Numbered from the stretch's first letter, positions 1-6,420 are shown. The stretch: 7,624 nucleotides of DNA from Chloroflexota bacterium (GCA_030666985.1 DAOUWT010000114.1:1-7624); one strand, 5' to 3'. Notes: generated by a model not told the origin, from the sequence alone. Numbers and translations: made by a program.

Positions 1-70
1 AACGTGAAGACGTGAAACGTGAAGACGTGAAACGTGAAGAGTGAAACGTAAAGAGTAAAGAGTAAAACGT
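1..70. repeat. Degenerate tandem repeat, 15-bp unit, downstream of recF
   Basis: Bases 1-15 and 16-30 are identical copies of AACGTGAAGACGTGA. Bases 31-45 are a third, altered copy, and the array then decays into shorter GTAAAGA-like units up to about base 70. It is followed by an ACTCCTC repeat at about 80-94 that runs into the recF stop codon. The array is open at the left window edge, so its true length is unknown. A related sequence in the same orientation lies at 1822-1836 before def. No hairpin with a U tract is visible, so it does not look like a terminator for recF. Confidence 0.8.
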
Positions 71-90
71 AACCCCTTACTCCTCACTCC

Positions 91-1290
91 TCACTCGTTC
101 AGCCTCCCCCCTTCAATACGCCATTGGGCAGATGCTTGAGCAAACTCTGGCGTGAACAAATCCAGGTCAGTTGTCGTGAAGATGGCTTGCTCCGTTTGGG
201 CGAGGCGGTCAAGTAAATCTCGGCGCCGGGTTTCGTCTAGCTCGGCCAAAATTTCATCCAGCAGCAGAACCGGCCAGTGGCCGGTTTTTTCTTTCATCCA
301 CTCTACTTCTGCCATTTTGAGAGCCAGGAGCGTGGTTCTAATTTGACCTCTCGAGCCATAAGTTCCAAGGTCAATCCCATTCCCCAAAAAACGCATCTCG
401 TCCCGGTGGGGGCCAATGGTTGTCACACCTCGGTTGATTTCTTCCTCCCGGAGCTCCAAAAGTTTTTCTCTGAAACCAGATTGAATATCTTCCAAACTTA
501 TCCCCGATCGATCTACCGGGTCTTTCAAGGGGAGGCTGTATTGACCTGAAGGGGTAGGGAGAGGTTCGTAAGCTGGCTGATACCTTAGACGCAGGATTTC
601 TTTTCCCCGCGTCAGGTCATGGTGGATAGTGGCGGCCTGATTTTCTAGTTCGCGCAGGGCTTGAATTCGCGCGTGAATGATATTTGCTCCTGTCTGCGTT
701 ATTTTCTCATCCCAATAGGCTAACTGGCCGGGGTCTCCCCCCCGTTCTTTGAGTTGCTTGAGGAGCGCGTTACGCTGCCGGATGGCTTTGTTGTAATCGG
801 AGAGTGTTGAGCTATACTGCGGTACTACCTGAGCGAGAGCCAGATCCATGTACTGCCTCCGCGGACGAGGCGATCCGGTAATGATTTGCAGCATGTGGGG
901 CAAAAACAAGACCGCATTAAAATGCCCTACCACCGAGTTGAGTTTGCGTTTTTGACCATCCAGTAGAACTTCTTTTCTGACGTGACTGTTGCCATTAGAA
1001 GAAGTGTCTTGAATGACCCGCACTTCCAGGTGATGTTCCTGGTTTCCGCGAGTGTAAGTTGCCTTGATCCGGCTGATGGCTAGAGCATCCCTGGCGGCTG
1101 AAAAATTTATCAACTCGCCCAATGTGCCAGCTTGGATAGAGGTCATGGTGGCCAGCAAATAAATAGCTTCCAACAAAGTGGTTTTTCCTTGGGCATTATC
1201 CCCCACCAGGATTAAAGTCCCCCGTGGTATGTCTTCGCCTAAGCGTGAAAAGATACGAAAATTTGTCAGGGAAAGGTGCGTTAGATACAT
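91..1290 (-). CDS. recF: DNA replication and repair protein RecF
   Basis: RecF is an SMC/ABC-type ATPase that acts with RecO and RecR to load RecA at single-strand gaps and stalled forks. The 399-residue product has a normal family length and all expected motifs in order: Walker A GDNAQGKTT at residues 30-38, the conserved TIGPHRDE at 291-298, the ABC signature SRGQIRTT at 313-320, Walker B VLLLDE at 341-346, and the D-loop LAELD at 348-352. The middle (about 150-240) is the helical arm. The ATG start gives the canonical N-terminus MYLTHLSLTNFRIF. It begins only 11 nt after the def stop and has no clear Shine-Dalgarno sequence, so it is probably co-transcribed and perhaps translationally coupled with def. 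It is not beside dnaA, dnaN or gyrB here. The gene appears intact. Confidence 0.97.
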   Translation of the reverse strand: MYLTHLSLTNFRIFSRLGEDIPRGTLILVGDNAQGKTTLLEAIYLLATMTSIQAGTLGELINFSAARDALAISRIKATYTRGNQEHHLEVRVIQDTSSNGNSHVRKEVLLDGQKRKLNSVVGHFNAVLFLPHMLQIITGSPRPRRQYMDLALAQVVPQYSSTLSDYNKAIRQRNALLKQLKERGGDPGQLAYWDEKITQTGANIIHARIQALRELENQAATIHHDLTRGKEILRLRYQPAYEPLPTPSGQYSLPLKDPVDRSGISLEDIQSGFREKLLELREEEINRGVTTIGPHRDEMRFLGNGIDLGTYGSRGQIRTTLLALKMAEVEWMKEKTGHWPVLLLDEILAELDETRRRDLLDRLAQTEQAIFTTTDLDLFTPEFAQASAQWRIEGGRLNE

Positions 1291-1301
1291 ATCAGGGACA
1301 C

Positions 1302-1805
1302 TTAAACGAGGTCAACTATTTCATCTTCAGGTTCCCAAACGCGGGTGGCGCGATCCGTAAAAAGGATGCCATTTAGGTGATCAACCTCATGTTGGAAAAT
1401 ACGCGCTAACCATCCCCTGGCTTTCATTTTGAAAGGCTCTCCCGTGCGGGTTTGGCCTTTGATTACAACTGAGACAGGGCGTTCTACTTCGCCCACCAAT
1501 CCGGGAACCGAAAGACAGCCTTCAACTCCGCTGACTTTTTCTTGGGAGGGAGCAGATATTTTTGGGTTGACGACAATATAGAGAGTTCTGGGAATGTTTT
1601 CGTCTTCCTCACTTCCAAATTCTACAGCGATCACTCGCTGAGAGACATTGACCTGCGGGGCAGCCAACCCTGCTCCATTATCCTCGCGCATACTTTCTAC
1701 CATGTCATCGATCAGGCCCTGTAATTCCTCATCGAAGGCTGTTACCTTGGCAGCTTTTTTTCTTAGCGTGGGGTGGGGGATGGTGATGATTTTGCGTTTT
1801 GCCAT
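1302..1805 (-). CDS. def: Peptide deformylase
   Basis: This metalloenzyme removes the N-formyl group from the initiator methionine of new proteins. The 167-residue protein carries the three hallmark motifs: GAGLAAPQ at residues 44-51, EGCLS at 95-99 with metal ligand Cys97, and QHEVDH at 138-143 with metal ligands His139 and His143 and catalytic Glu140. The start chosen is the ATG at 1805. A GGAG at 1815-1812 lies 6 nt upstream, and the resulting N-terminus MAKRKIITIPHPTLRKKA fits the family. A TTG at 1817 in the same frame would add four residues but would itself sit on the ribosome-binding site. recF follows after 11 nt. In many bacteria def pairs with fmt; here its partner is recF. The gene appears complete and functional. 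Confidence 0.97.
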   Translation of the reverse strand: MAKRKIITIPHPTLRKKAAKVTAFDEELQGLIDDMVESMREDNGAGLAAPQVNVSQRVIAVEFGSEEDENIPRTLYIVVNPKISAPSQEKVSGVEGCLSVPGLVGEVERPVSVVIKGQTRTGEPFKMKARGWLARIFQHEVDHLNGILFTDRATRVWEPEDEIVDLV

Positions 1806-1821
1806 TTTTTGCTCCAATGAT

Positions 1822-1865
1822 GAGTGAAACGTGAAGCGTGAGGGATGAGGGCTTCTCCCGTTTCA
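1822..1865. repeat. Second copy of GTGAAACGTGAAG-type repeat, forming an imperfect hairpin
   Basis: GAGTGAAACGTGAAG at 1822-1836 matches 39-53 at 14 of 15 positions and in the same orientation, so related sequences bracket the def-recF pair. This copy can fold: TGAAACG (1825-1831) pairs with CGTTTCA (1859-1865), and GAAGC (1833-1837) pairs with GCTTC (1851-1855) around a 13-nt loop. It lies just upstream of the def ribosome-binding site, so in RNA it would fall in a def leader if transcription starts further upstream. Confidence 0.6.
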
Positions 1866-1983
1866 GGGTGTTTTAGGTTGTGCAAAGGGCTGGGGATGGA
1901 AAAACCACGCACCGGCGGAGGTGCCAACCCCCATGGTTGTTCCCCGTTTGGGCGTGGGGCTATGCCTGGGGTTTGCTCTCACG

Positions 1984-2003
1984 CCCCACCCCCCCGTCCC
2001 CCC
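1984..2003 (-). other. Candidate G-quadruplex motif
   Basis: Read on the minus strand (the coding strand of this region), the sequence is G6, AC, G7, T, G4. The G7 run can supply two G3 tracts, so four tracts with short loops are available, which fits a quadruplex motif. It is located about 180 nt upstream of def and about 100 nt after the preceding gene. Whether it folds or has a role is not known from the sequence. Confidence 0.5.
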
Positions 2004-2101
2004 AAAAAATCCACGGGGAGTGAATTTTGCTGGAAGCGCATTTGCACATGCAACCGCCCTGCCACACAGACACGTTTTCTTGCCATAAAACATCAATGGA
2101 C

Positions 2102-3778
2102 TCAGCTCTCATCCTTTTCCAGTGCATCCGCCGCACTAGCTTGAGCGTCTTGATAGCGCTCGTTTTCTTCGTGGTATACCGCCAAGAATTCTACCATATC
2201 CTCCCGGCGGCGTTGGGCTTCCTCATCTTCTTTCCGGCGTAGGGCGGCGTAGTAGTGTTCGAATATCTCTTGCTGAACAATGCTGGGGTTAACGACCATT
2301 TCGAAATCAAAGCGGGCATTTCCTACATTAATCACCACTGTGCCAAAGTTGAGAGTCCGTTGGAGTATGTTTTCACGCGTATAATCCAGGCTTAAGATAC
2401 TTTCCAAAGGGGCAGACCTTCTAGTCTCTTTTCCCAGGGGCTTCTTGTCAAGATCGACAATTTCTGTATCGGTCAGTTGAAAGCGGTCATTTGCCCAATC
2501 GAGCAATTTATATCCCCAAAAAAATGAAGAAATGAGAACGTAGATTCCTGTCGCACTGAGCAATATCTTTGTGAATTCAAAATCTAATAATAGGGCACTG
2601 AACAGATTGGCCAAGAATAGGATTGTATAGATTAGTATATGAACCCAAACCTGTTTTAGCAAGATATAGATATGTTTGCGATAGGTGATTACGCCCTCGA
2701 ATTCATAGCGGGTTTTAAACAAATTCCCGAGCTTGGGAGAGAGAATAGTGGCTGGTTTGGAGTCCGGAGGTGCTCCTTCTCCTTCAATAACCTCTTCTTC
2801 GGGTATATCGTTTTCAGGTTGTTCTTCTTCGAAGCCTAATCTGGACCGGATCGTTTGCGTGATCTTAGCGGCCTTTTCTTCTTCCATGCGTTCTTCAGCC
2901 AAGTGCCAATACGCTTTAATCATCCCCTCCAATTCTTGGGGGTGAGCGGCGTTGCGCATGGTAATTTGACCTGTGTAAGTGCGGACGATCACGTTTGCAT
3001 AGCCTATTATGCGTTGAAGTTGGTTTGAGCTAGAATTCACCGAGAGAATTGTTTGCAAGGGAGACTCCCGGCGCTGATCATAGAACCAAATCACCTTTTC
3101 GAGCCAAACGACCCTCTTGTCTGTGACTATGTAGTAGTCATTTCCCCAATCTACCCAAATCCAAAGTATCCACAGGAACAAGATAAACGAGAAAATTGAA
3201 GCAATGGCGATACTTATAACCAGTGAAGATTCGTTGCGGATTAGGAAAATTACAAAAATCACGTCTAGGATAACGAGAGTAACGGGTGCTAATAACTTTC
3301 CGAAAAGAACGGCCCAGTGCTTCTGATCGATAAGGCGAATTACCTCGTCTTTTCCCAGCCAGGGGAAGGCCTTGCGACGAGCTATATCATAACTCTTTGC
3401 GAAGAGGGTGAGGAGGTTTTCTACCTGGGGGTTCTTTTCGAGAAGATCATCGAAAGATTCCTTATCTAGTATTAACGATAATGTCCCTGTGGCGGCTGTT
3501 GCAGTGGCCGAGCGTTTGGTACCGTGGAGCAAGGCCCCTTCTCCCAGGTATTCTTTCCTCCCAATTGTGCCAATATAGCCTTCTTTGCGAGATAAGTCAA
3601 TTGTCCCAGAGACCACAATGTGGAAATAATCTCCCGAATCGCCTTCGCTAAAAAGAACCTCACCCTGGAGATACGTTTTTTCATCGAATAATTCGACAGC
3701 ATCCATCAGTGCATCATCTTTAAGATCGCTGAAAAGGTAAAGGCTTCGGAGGAATCCAAAAATTTCGTTTTTGTTCAT
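2102..3778 (-). CDS. Cyclic-nucleotide-binding membrane protein with duplicated two-helix + bacterial PH-like modules
   Basis: A 558-residue protein. Residues 1-130 resemble a cyclic-nucleotide-binding domain: an LFSDL-type start, a GDSGDYFHIVVSG core (46-58), and a phosphate-binding cassette with GE (79-80) and KRSA (88-91) whose Arg89 is the residue expected to contact the cyclic phosphate. Two membrane helices (about 157-180 and 184-208) lead into a PH-like domain of bPH_2 type (about 210-287, DWGNDYYIVTDKRVVWL). An acidic linker (about 295-345) leads to a second helix pair (376-398, 403-423) and a second PH-like domain (428-509, DWANDRFQLTDTEIVDL). A charged helical tail ends the protein. 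The cNMP and PH-like domains are expected on the cytoplasmic face. The start is the ATG 8 nt after the upstream stop, with no strong ribosome-binding site, suggesting coupling. Likely role: cNMP-responsive membrane regulator or scaffold; the output is not visible, since there is no catalytic domain. Confidence 0.85.
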   Translation of the reverse strand: MNKNEIFGFLRSLYLFSDLKDDALMDAVELFDEKTYLQGEVLFSEGDSGDYFHIVVSGTIDLSRKEGYIGTIGRKEYLGEGALLHGTKRSATATAATGTLSLILDKESFDDLLEKNPQVENLLTLFAKSYDIARRKAFPWLGKDEVIRLIDQKHWAVLFGKLLAPVTLVILDVIFVIFLIRNESSLVISIAIASIFSFILFLWILWIWVDWGNDYYIVTDKRVVWLEKVIWFYDQRRESPLQTILSVNSSSNQLQRIIGYANVIVRTYTGQITMRNAAHPQELEGMIKAYWHLAEERMEEEKAAKITQTIRSRLGFEEEQPENDIPEEEVIEGEGAPPDSKPATILSPKLGNLFKTRYEFEGVITYRKHIYILLKQVWVHILIYTILFLANLFSALLLDFEFTKILLSATGIYVLISSFFWGYKLLDWANDRFQLTDTEIVDLDKKPLGKETRRSAPLESILSLDYTRENILQRTLNFGTVVINVGNARFDFEMVVNPSIVQQEIFEHYYAALRRKEDEEAQRRREDMVEFLAVYHEENERYQDAQASAADALEKDES

Positions 3779-3786
3779 GGTACATG

Positions 3787-4038
3787 TTATTCGTCGTGTA
3801 TCACAGGGAGAAGTTGTTGGGCTTGCATCACACCTCTTGCATCTGGTTTGTCCTTGGTGAGTGTAAATAGAACCGTGTCCATCTCACTTAGCCGTTCGAA
3901 GGCTATTGGCGCATTTTCATTGAATGCAACAAGCGTGCCATCCTCTGCTTTTATCAAGCCAGTTTTTGTCTTTTTACCAATGACTTCAATCTTACCTTTG
4001 AGCCATTCTTGTCTCATAATATCTTCTTGTTCATTCAT
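3787..4038 (-). CDS. Small protein resembling a divergent cold-shock/OB-fold domain
   Basis: An 83-residue protein I do not recognise with certainty. The pattern of strands and turns resembles a cold-shock domain: GKIEVI (15-20) where strand 1 would be, KTGLIKAEDGT (25-35) in place of the RNP1-type segment, LVAFNE (36-41) in place of RNP2, LSEMDTVLFTL (50-60) matching the L..GD.V.F strand, and ARGVMQAQQL (67-76) matching the final G..A..V strand. The aromatic residues that normally bind nucleic acid are mostly absent, so it may have lost or changed that binding. The start is supported by AAAGGAG eight bases upstream. It lies between two membrane-protein genes, 8 nt before the cyclic-nucleotide/PH gene, so it is presumably in the same operon. 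Reality of the gene is fairly sure; the fold is an inference. Confidence 0.7.
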   Translation of the reverse strand: MNEQEDIMRQEWLKGKIEVIGKKTKTGLIKAEDGTLVAFNENAPIAFERLSEMDTVLFTLTKDKPDARGVMQAQQLLPVIHDE

Positions 4039-4046
4039 AATTCGAT

Positions 4047-4053
4047 CTCCTTT
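4047..4053 (-). promoter_or_regulatory. Ribosome-binding site AAAGGAG for the cold-shock-like gene
   Basis: AAAGGAG lies 8 nt before the ATG at 4038. It fixes this start over the in-frame Met at residue 8. The motif and spacing are identical to those of the membrane coiled-coil gene at 5472-5478, which supports coordinated expression. Confidence 0.85.
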
Positions 4054-4100
4054 CTCGGTTAGATTGGCGGGTTAGGGACTTGGAAATAAATACTTTACCT

Positions 4101-4173
4101 ATATCGCTCTCGCTGGATTGCCAAATCCAGCGGGGTTGGCTTGGATTTGGCAATCCAAGCCGAGCGGGTATAT
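4101..4173. repeat. Nested palindrome: two hairpins that are reverse complements of each other
   Basis: Hairpin 1 is 4111-4119 with 4124-4132 (9 bp, 4-nt loop). Hairpin 2 is 4138-4147 with 4152-4161 (10 bp, 4-nt loop). The 16-base core TGGATTGCCAAATCCA (4114-4129) is the exact reverse complement of TGGATTTGGCAATCCA (4142-4157), so the two arms can also pair as one long stem. CGCTC (4105-4109) with GAGCG (4162-4166), plus flanking ATAT, extend it. It occupies the gap between the coiled-coil gene and the cold-shock-like gene. A T6 run follows on the plus strand (4176-4181), but there is no plus-strand gene to terminate; on the coding strand no U tract follows. Candidates are a dispersed palindromic (REP-like) element or an intercistronic RNA structure. 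Confidence 0.85.
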
Positions 4174-4191
4174 TATTTTTTCCTGAATCCA

Positions 4192-5463
4192 TTAGGCCGG
4201 TTCAGCGGTCTGCGGCCGGTCGGGGGTCTTGACCGTGAGATAACCAGCATGGGATATGCCGAGTAGTGTTGTCATGCTCGATGAAAATGCCGGAAAATCA
4301 ACGCCCAATGGAGCCAAGACCAGCCCCGTGTTATTTAGTAGCTCGCCCAGGGCCACTCCATAAGCAACCAATATGGCAATGGTAAAGAAAAACATTTGTA
4401 CTTTACCTAAATCAATATAGGGTGCGTTCCCCTCTTGGTCTCCATAAAAAATGTCAGTGAGCCGGGGTTCGTCGGCAACCGCTAGCAAGCCTTGGTCTTT
4501 ACGGGCGGCTAATTCCTCTTGTACTTTTGTCAAGGCTTGTTTGGCGGCCTCTTTTTCGGCATTGGCATTATTGGCCATCTCTCTGGCAGTTTCCCAGGCT
4601 ATGTCGGCGCTGCGCACTCTTTCCTTGGCCTTTTCCCTTTCTTCGCTTGGCTCGTCGCCATCACGCGGTTCCGGCGTCTCCGCTAGCTTTTCCCTTTCAC
4701 GTGCCAGGACTACATCCGAGGCACGCTGTCTGTTTTGGGCCTCATTATACTGTTTGATTTTAGCATCCAATTCTTGTTCGGCGGTCTCGACGGTGTTGCG
4801 AAGACGCTTTAATTCCAAAGATGGTTTGTTCCGCTTGTTGTTCTTGATCAAGCTCGAACCGGCAAAAGAGGCTGTGCTAATACCAAGTACCAATAATAAT
4901 TCCTGCGGGAAGTTAATATTCAACACCTGGGGGATACATTCATCCTTGGCCTCTTTTAGTGCTTCTTCCAGCGTTACCTCCGGGGCTGGGTTTCCCCCTG
5001 TCCCGGCATGGGATGATTCTCCATCTCCAGTGTTGTACTGTTCTTCTAAATCTACCAAGCTGATATTGTAGGTACTGGCCACATACTCGGCTTTGCAGGC
5101 CGCGACATCCTCTGCTGAAGGGGCTGGAACCGAACGCAAGGCGCGGGTGAAGGCCATAGACAGGAAGGCCGAAACTATCATAATCGTCCACAGAGTAATT
5201 TGAAGACGAGACAAGCTGGCGCGGTTTCTGCTTTTTTCTACGATAACGCCATACCATTTACCTGTGGCGCCAATTCCCAAGCCAACCAGTAGCAAACTCA
5301 TCGCCAGAGCTATAAGCCCCCACAGCAAACGCGGAGAGATGCTAACCGACAGGCCAGTCAATAGCACAACCAAGAGCAGCCCAAACCCGACCAGTGAAAT
5401 GGTTGTAAGGGCCATTGCCCACCGGTTGTCATTGTTTTGAGATTCTGCGGGATGAATGGCCAT
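4192..5463 (-). CDS. Six-helix membrane protein with cytoplasmic coiled coil, family not named
   Basis: A 423-residue protein. Predicted helices are at about 17-39, 45-66, 87-107, 185-206, 355-377 and 393-411. A charged Glu/Lys/Ala-rich coiled coil fills about 212-322. Positive loops at 69-86 and 207-213 favour N-in topology, putting the coiled coil in the cytoplasm and the 108-184 loop outside; that loop holds Cys123 and Cys176, the only two cysteines, which could form a disulfide. Helices 3-4 and 5-6 look like copies: LQ(x4)TI at 87-94 and VQ(x4)TI at 355-362, then FP...LGIS at 185-196 and 390-404. It vaguely recalls unnamed bacterial membrane proteins sharing these LQ/LGIS motifs. The ATG at 5463 is chosen over one 18 codons upstream because AAAGGAG lies 8 nt before it. 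It is first in the unit behind the promoter at 5549-5576. Function unknown. Confidence 0.85.
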   Translation of the reverse strand: MAIHPAESQNNDNRWAMALTTISLVGFGLLLVVLLTGLSVSISPRLLWGLIALAMSLLLVGLGIGATGKWYGVIVEKSRNRASLSRLQITLWTIMIVSAFLSMAFTRALRSVPAPSAEDVAACKAEYVASTYNISLVDLEEQYNTGDGESSHAGTGGNPAPEVTLEEALKEAKDECIPQVLNINFPQELLLVLGISTASFAGSSLIKNNKRNKPSLELKRLRNTVETAEQELDAKIKQYNEAQNRQRASDVVLAREREKLAETPEPRDGDEPSEEREKAKERVRSADIAWETAREMANNANAEKEAAKQALTKVQEELAARKDQGLLAVADEPRLTDIFYGDQEGNAPYIDLGKVQMFFFTIAILVAYGVALGELLNNTGLVLAPLGVDFPAFSSSMTTLLGISHAGYLTVKTPDRPQTAEPA

Positions 5464-5471
5464 AATTAAGT

Positions 5472-5478
5472 CTCCTTT
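5472..5478 (-). promoter_or_regulatory. Ribosome-binding site AAAGGAG setting the start of the coiled-coil membrane gene
   Basis: AAAGGAG lies 8 nt before the ATG at 5463 and decides this start. The alternative in-frame start at 5517 has no such signal and would add an 18-residue stretch that lacks domain character and would span this site. Confidence 0.85.
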
Positions 5479-5548
5479 GGAAGGGGTTAGAACTTCGTAT
5501 ATTGCACATCTACACAATCAACTTAAACAGCATCTTTACCTTGATTAC

Positions 5549-5576
5549 ATTATACCCGTCTTCTTCCCCCTTTCAA
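5549..5576 (-). promoter_or_regulatory. Sigma-70-type promoter for the three-gene membrane unit
   Basis: On the minus strand TTGAAA (5576-5571) is followed by a 16-bp spacer and a perfect TATAAT (5554-5549). Transcription would start near 5541-5543, giving a leader of about 80 nt before the ATG at 5463. It lies in the 222-bp gap between the HEAT-like gene and the coiled-coil gene. The rest of that gap shows no gene I can support; a 17-codon frame at 5632-5685 is noted separately. No clear operator or hairpin attenuator is visible in the leader. Confidence 0.75.
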
Positions 5577-5685
5577 CGGCAGAATGTATCTAGGTTTTCT
5601 GTGATAGCCCCGCTGCTCCCCTGCATCCTATTTACCGCTCCCGTTGCTCTAGCCACTGAATCTCGGCAGTTATTTCCTGCCCCAT

Positions 5686-6408
5686 CTACTCACGAGATTT
5701 TTCTTGGGCACGCTCTGCTAACAAGTCCGCGGTTAGAGATGGCCCATCAGCCAACATTCCCTGCAAAGCCTCAATGGGGTCTTCCTGCTTTTCAACCAAC
5801 CGCAGCAATCTCTTAGCCGCCTTTCTAACCGTTCCCTTTTTGTGCTCCAAATTCTCCCCCGCTATCTTTTGCATTTGGGCTTTCTTTTCTGGCATTAATT
5901 CAGCTGCGTTGTACAGCCCATTGAGAGCCTGTTTTCCGTGCCTGCCTTCCCATACTCTTGAGGCACGTTCCAAAATTGGATAGGCTTTTTGCGCCGCCTC
6001 CACGCTCGTTTTGGCGTAATTGCCCACCGCATCAATCGCGTAGTCTCTGACAATTACGCTCTTATCACCCTCAATGATTTCCATGAGCTGCTCAAGGATT
6101 GGCTCAATGACTTCGGGTACGTATTCCGCGGTCAGGGCGAGAGCGTGCATGGCCTCCCAGCGGGCGCGGTTGTTTTTATTACCCAGTATCTCTGGCAATA
6201 GATGGCTATAGGGGGCTATCCACGTTGGTTCTTCCTTGGCTATTTCTGTGAGTACCTCTGCGCAGTCGATGACGATTTTATTATCGCTGTTCTCCAGTCC
6301 CGCAACGATTTCTTGGATGAGGGACTTGTTTTCTAAGCATTGAGCCGTTGCTTGATGGTTGCCGCTTCTATCGCCTATTTGGGATGATAGTTGAGTTAGG
6401 ATTTTCAT
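5686..6408 (-). CDS. HEAT-repeat-like alpha-helical protein
   Basis: A 240-residue, all-helical protein without membrane segments or catalytic motifs. It contains successive helix pairs typical of HEAT/ARM-type solenoids: LIQEIVAGLEN...VIDCAEVLTEIAKEEP (30-61), HLLPEILGN...RWEAMHALALTAEYVP (69-98), IEPILEQLMEII...VRDYAIDAVGNYAKTS (101-135), then YPILERASRVW...KQALNGLYNAAELMP (143-173) and a Lys-rich pair near 190-206. Such proteins usually serve as protein-binding scaffolds. The start at 6408 is preferred because AAAGGA lies 6 nt upstream and the protein then begins MKILTQLSSQIGDR. An upstream in-frame ATG at 6504 overlaps the previous stop as ATGA and would add 32 residues with a hydrophobic, signal-like stretch; I cannot fully exclude it. 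Probably co-transcribed with the toxin-like gene. Confidence 0.8.
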   Translation of the reverse strand: MKILTQLSSQIGDRSGNHQATAQCLENKSLIQEIVAGLENSDNKIVIDCAEVLTEIAKEEPTWIAPYSHLLPEILGNKNNRARWEAMHALALTAEYVPEVIEPILEQLMEIIEGDKSVIVRDYAIDAVGNYAKTSVEAAQKAYPILERASRVWEGRHGKQALNGLYNAAELMPEKKAQMQKIAGENLEHKKGTVRKAAKRLLRLVEKQEDPIEALQGMLADGPSLTADLLAERAQEKSRE

Positions 6409-6414
6409 GGGTTT

Positions 6415-6420
6415 TCCTTT
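6415..6420 (-). promoter_or_regulatory. Ribosome-binding site AAAGGA favouring the short start of the HEAT-like gene
   Basis: AAAGGA is followed by a 6-nt spacer and the ATG at 6408. The competing start at 6504 has no comparable site but overlaps the preceding stop codon (ATGA), so translational coupling could still drive it. Confidence 0.65.

Larger units (their letters stand above)
1806..2101. other. Non-coding GC-rich spacer upstream of def
   Basis: This 296-bp spacer lies between the stop of the cyclic-nucleotide/PH gene and def. Open frames exist on both strands, but their translations are rich in Gly, Pro and Arg, have no domain character and no ribosome-binding site, so I treat it as non-coding. 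It contains a repeat-derived hairpin next to def (1822-1865), an inverted repeat GTGGGGC/GCCCCAC (1954-1960 with 1983-1989, 22-nt loop), and a strongly strand-biased block of C runs at 1984-2003. I could not find a convincing promoter for def or an intrinsic terminator for the upstream gene. The base composition differs sharply from the flanking genes, which could indicate a dispersed repeat element. Confidence 0.6.

Noticed and set aside
1845..2144. Plus- and minus-strand open frames (99 and 77 residues) in the spacer upstream of def
   Set aside because: Both are rich in Gly/Pro/Arg or Cys with no domain pattern and no ribosome-binding site. One runs into the neighbouring gene on the opposite strand. 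They look like products of GC-rich non-coding DNA.
4138..4181. Intrinsic terminator on the plus strand (hairpin plus T6)
   Set aside because: No plus-strand gene is supported nearby, and the hairpin is part of a larger symmetric palindrome. I record it as a repeat instead.
4451..5071. 206-residue plus-strand open frame
   Set aside because: It lies wholly inside the coiled-coil membrane gene on the other strand. Its Ser/Ala/Leu-rich translation is the mirror of the Glu/Lys/Ala codons of the coiled coil.
5502..5816. 104-residue plus-strand frame across the promoter region
   Set aside because: It overlaps the C-terminus of the HEAT-like gene antisense and has no start signal; the translation has no recognisable domain.
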